Source: Hymenopellis radicata
Lineage: Eukaryota; Basidiomycota; Agaricomycetes; Agaricales; Physalacriaceae
Length of the DNA stretch: 19,905 nucleotides
Direction of reading: 5' to 3'
NCBI GenBank assembly: GCA_015501595.1
Contig: JADNRX010000858.1
Location: 1-19,905, forward strand
Shown in pieces: positions 17,985 to 19,905 of this stretch. The position numbers were made by a program, and so were the translations under genes. The notes beneath the pieces were generated by a model. The model saw only the letters and a program-made list of their open reading frames with translations. It was not told the origin of the DNA and did no database searches. How positions within the stretch are numbered: the stretch's first letter is position 1; the number at the start of each line of letters is the position of its first letter.

Positions 17985-19905
17985 ATGTCGGAGAAGAACG
18001 ACGTTGACCACGCCGAACGGGCAGATCCTCATGTCAGCCTCTCAAACAATGTGAACGCGAGGTTGGTGTCCCTTTTTACTTACTCGTGGGATGATGATTC
18101 TAAGGTGGTCAACAATAGGATTCAGAACCCTCTACATGGGATCCCTCAAGATGTTCTGATGTCCCAAGTCGAGCAGTTCACGAAAGAAAAAGGCTTCGAA
18201 GAGCACGTTGACATCTTCAAGAAAGGTGCTATTATCGCTCAGAATCCTTCCAAGTTCGAAGAACTCCCTCTCTTGGAGGAAGAGGATCGCCAGGTCCTCC
18301 GTAACGAAACCCTTCGTATGTTTTTTTTCCTCCTGCATTTCTTTCCGTTGATTAATGTAATTGATTAGACAAGTGGCGTCAACCTCGAGACCTCTATCTC
18401 ACCGTGGTCATCTGCTCCCTCTCTGCAGCCGTCCAAGGATGGACCAGACAGGTTCCAACGGCGCTAATCTCAGTTTCCCGAAAGAGTTCGGAATCCCGAC
18501 AGACGAAGGGGAGCCAAACTACATCAAGAACGAATGGCTTGTGGGAATGATCAATGCGGGCCCGTACATCGCTTGCGCTTTGGTCGGCTGTTGGCTTACG
18601 GACCCGCTCAACAACTATTTCGGACGAAGAGGAACTATTTTCTTCTGCGGTATCTTTTGCACGGTTACGGTTATCGGTAGTGGCCTATGCCAAACGTGGC
18701 AGCAGTTGTTCGTGAGTAACCGCTTATCCTAGGACCTTGTGTCGTTTTCTAAGTTTAGTCCTAGGTGTGCCGTCTTCTTCTCGGACTGGGAATGGGACCG
18801 AAGGCTAGTACAACGCCTGTGTATGCCGCGGAAAACACCCCTGCCCTTATACGCGGTGGTCTTGTTATGTGCTGGCAGATGTGGGTCAGTGTCTGCTTCT
18901 TTTCTGCCGGTATTATATGGCTGACGATTCCCGACATAGACAGCGTTCGGTATCTTCCTGGGTTTCTGCGCCAACCTTGCTCTGTACAAGGTCGGAGATA
19001 TCGCGTGGCGTCTTCAACTCGGAAGTGCCTTCTTGCCCGCTGTGCCTTTGGTCATTGGAATCTATTTTTGTCCAGGTCAGTCGCTTCCTATGCACAGCAG
19101 ACACACACTAATTGGGACCAGAGTCACCGCGGTGGTACATGAAAAAGGTCGATACCAGCAGGCGTTCAAGTCTTTCTTGCGTCTGCGTAATACACCGCTT
19201 CAGGCCGCTCGTGACCTCTACTACGTCCACCGTCAGCTCCAGAGGAGTATGAGTGATCAAAGGAAGCACCTACCTCAGCCAGCCGTCGAGCTGTTCACCA
19301 TTCCTCGATCCGACGCGCCACTCTAGCTAGCTTCGTGGTGATGATCGCGCAGCAGATGTGTGGTATCAACATCATCGCCTTCTACTCCTCCACCGTGTTC
19401 GTGCGCGCCGGTATTCCAAGGACAGGCACTGTGGGCGAGTTTCGGCTTCCGGTTTAGTCAACTGGGTTTTCGCGTTCCCGCGGTATGGGTATGTCTGCGT
19501 GTTTATTTTTGTTTTTCAACTGCACAGTCGCTGAGAAAACCGGAAATAGACGATCGATACGTTCGGACGCCGCAACCTTCTGCTGTTCACGTTCCCGAAC
19601 ATGGCCTGGACGTGCTTGCGACCGGGTTCTGTTTTTGGATCCCTGAGGAAATTCAGCACGCGTTCCATGTATAGCGCTGTTTATTTTCATATTTGCCGGT
19701 CAGTCGCGCGTAGCTCCTGCATGTCTGCTATGATTGAACACTCTTGCAGCCTTCTACTCTCCGGGAGAAGGTCCTGTACCATTCACGTATAGCGCTGAGG
19801 TGTTCCCCTGACACATCGAGAAATGGGTATGAGTTGGGCTGTAGCGACTTGTCTAGGGTGGGCTGCAGTCCTGGGAATCACCTTCCCGCGTATGTTGACA
19901 GCACT
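17985..19905 (+). CDS. MFS sugar transporter (fungal sugar porter), right-truncated, many frame breaks
   Basis: Seven exons are visible: 17985-18315, 18369-18711, 18765-18884, 18940-19075, 19122-19488, 19550-19698 and 19750 onward, with introns of 46-61 nt. The gene runs off the window. A ~110-residue cytosolic N-terminus ([33 protein letters not shown]) precedes TM1. Sugar-porter signatures follow: [12 protein letters not shown] (loop 2-3), [33 protein letters not shown] after TM6, [17 protein letters not shown] (TM7), [14 protein letters not shown] (loop 8-9) and [16 protein letters not shown] (TM10). This is the proton-coupled hexose/lactose-permease-like class of the plasma membrane; the exact sugar cannot be read. 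Exons 1-4 need one base (near 18441); exon 5 onward needs about eleven corrections, mostly single missing bases near 19147, 19243, 19253, 19281, 19311, 19420, 19479, 19618, 19650 and 19808. As written it encodes no full transporter. Confidence 0.85.

Noticed and set aside
18441..19808. Programmed ribosomal frameshifting in the transporter
   Set aside because: About a dozen sites in one gene, without a common slippery heptamer or stimulatory structure, and the same kind of break in three unrelated genes. Damage or sequence error explains it better.
1..19905. Repeat-induced point mutation as the cause of the broken genes
   Set aside because: That process makes C-to-T changes and many stop codons. 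Here the lesions are single-base losses with GC-rich codons kept, especially at 2036-2290.

Overview
The window looks like nuclear DNA of a basidiomycete fungus, most likely an Agaricomycete. It has dense genes split by very short introns (almost all 43-64 nt, mostly GTRNGT donors and YAG acceptors). It also carries families common in mushroom-forming fungi: F-box proteins with a degenerate leucine-rich tail, a DUF6699-type C-terminal domain behind a Ser/Pro-rich region, an APH-like kinase, a secreted GH43 enzyme and a fungal sugar porter. No rRNA, tRNA, CRISPR array, transposon or plasmid function was seen. Exon boundaries were derived by hand from splice signals and reading-frame continuity.

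Layout. 1-0.54 kb (-): damaged remnant of a tricalbin/Mug190-type SMP lipid-transfer gene. 1.6-2.7 kb (+): secreted GH43 arabinanase/xylosidase-like gene with two frame breaks. 2.9-3.48 kb (-): unrecognised 157-aa protein with two His-Cys-His motifs, and a diverged second copy of its first exon just upstream. 4.03-5.70 kb (-): Lys-rich, probably nuclear protein, at least seven exons, intact. 6.54-7.92 kb (-): F-box protein broken near its end by one extra T. 9.65-10.61 kb (-): protein of two tandem FHA domains, five exons. 10.87-11.77 kb (-): mitochondrial-type cyclophilin, six exons. 11.98-14.38 kb (-): long Ser/Pro-rich protein with a DUF6699-like C-terminus. 16.0-17.0 kb (+): APH/kinase-like gene with two frame breaks. 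17.98 kb to the right edge (+): MFS sugar transporter, cut by the window end and carrying about a dozen single-base frame breaks.

All six genes from 14.4 down to 2.9 kb lie on the minus strand and are intact or nearly so. The genes at the two ends belong to multi-copy families and are repeatedly broken by one-base losses, mostly in G or C runs, while their protein sequence between the breaks stays well conserved. That contrast is the strongest unexplained signal here. It could mean recent decay of end-lying paralogues, or locally unpolished sequence. No shared pathway links the genes; the GH43 enzyme and the sugar transporter would both serve plant-sugar use, but they are 15 kb apart and not obviously a cluster.
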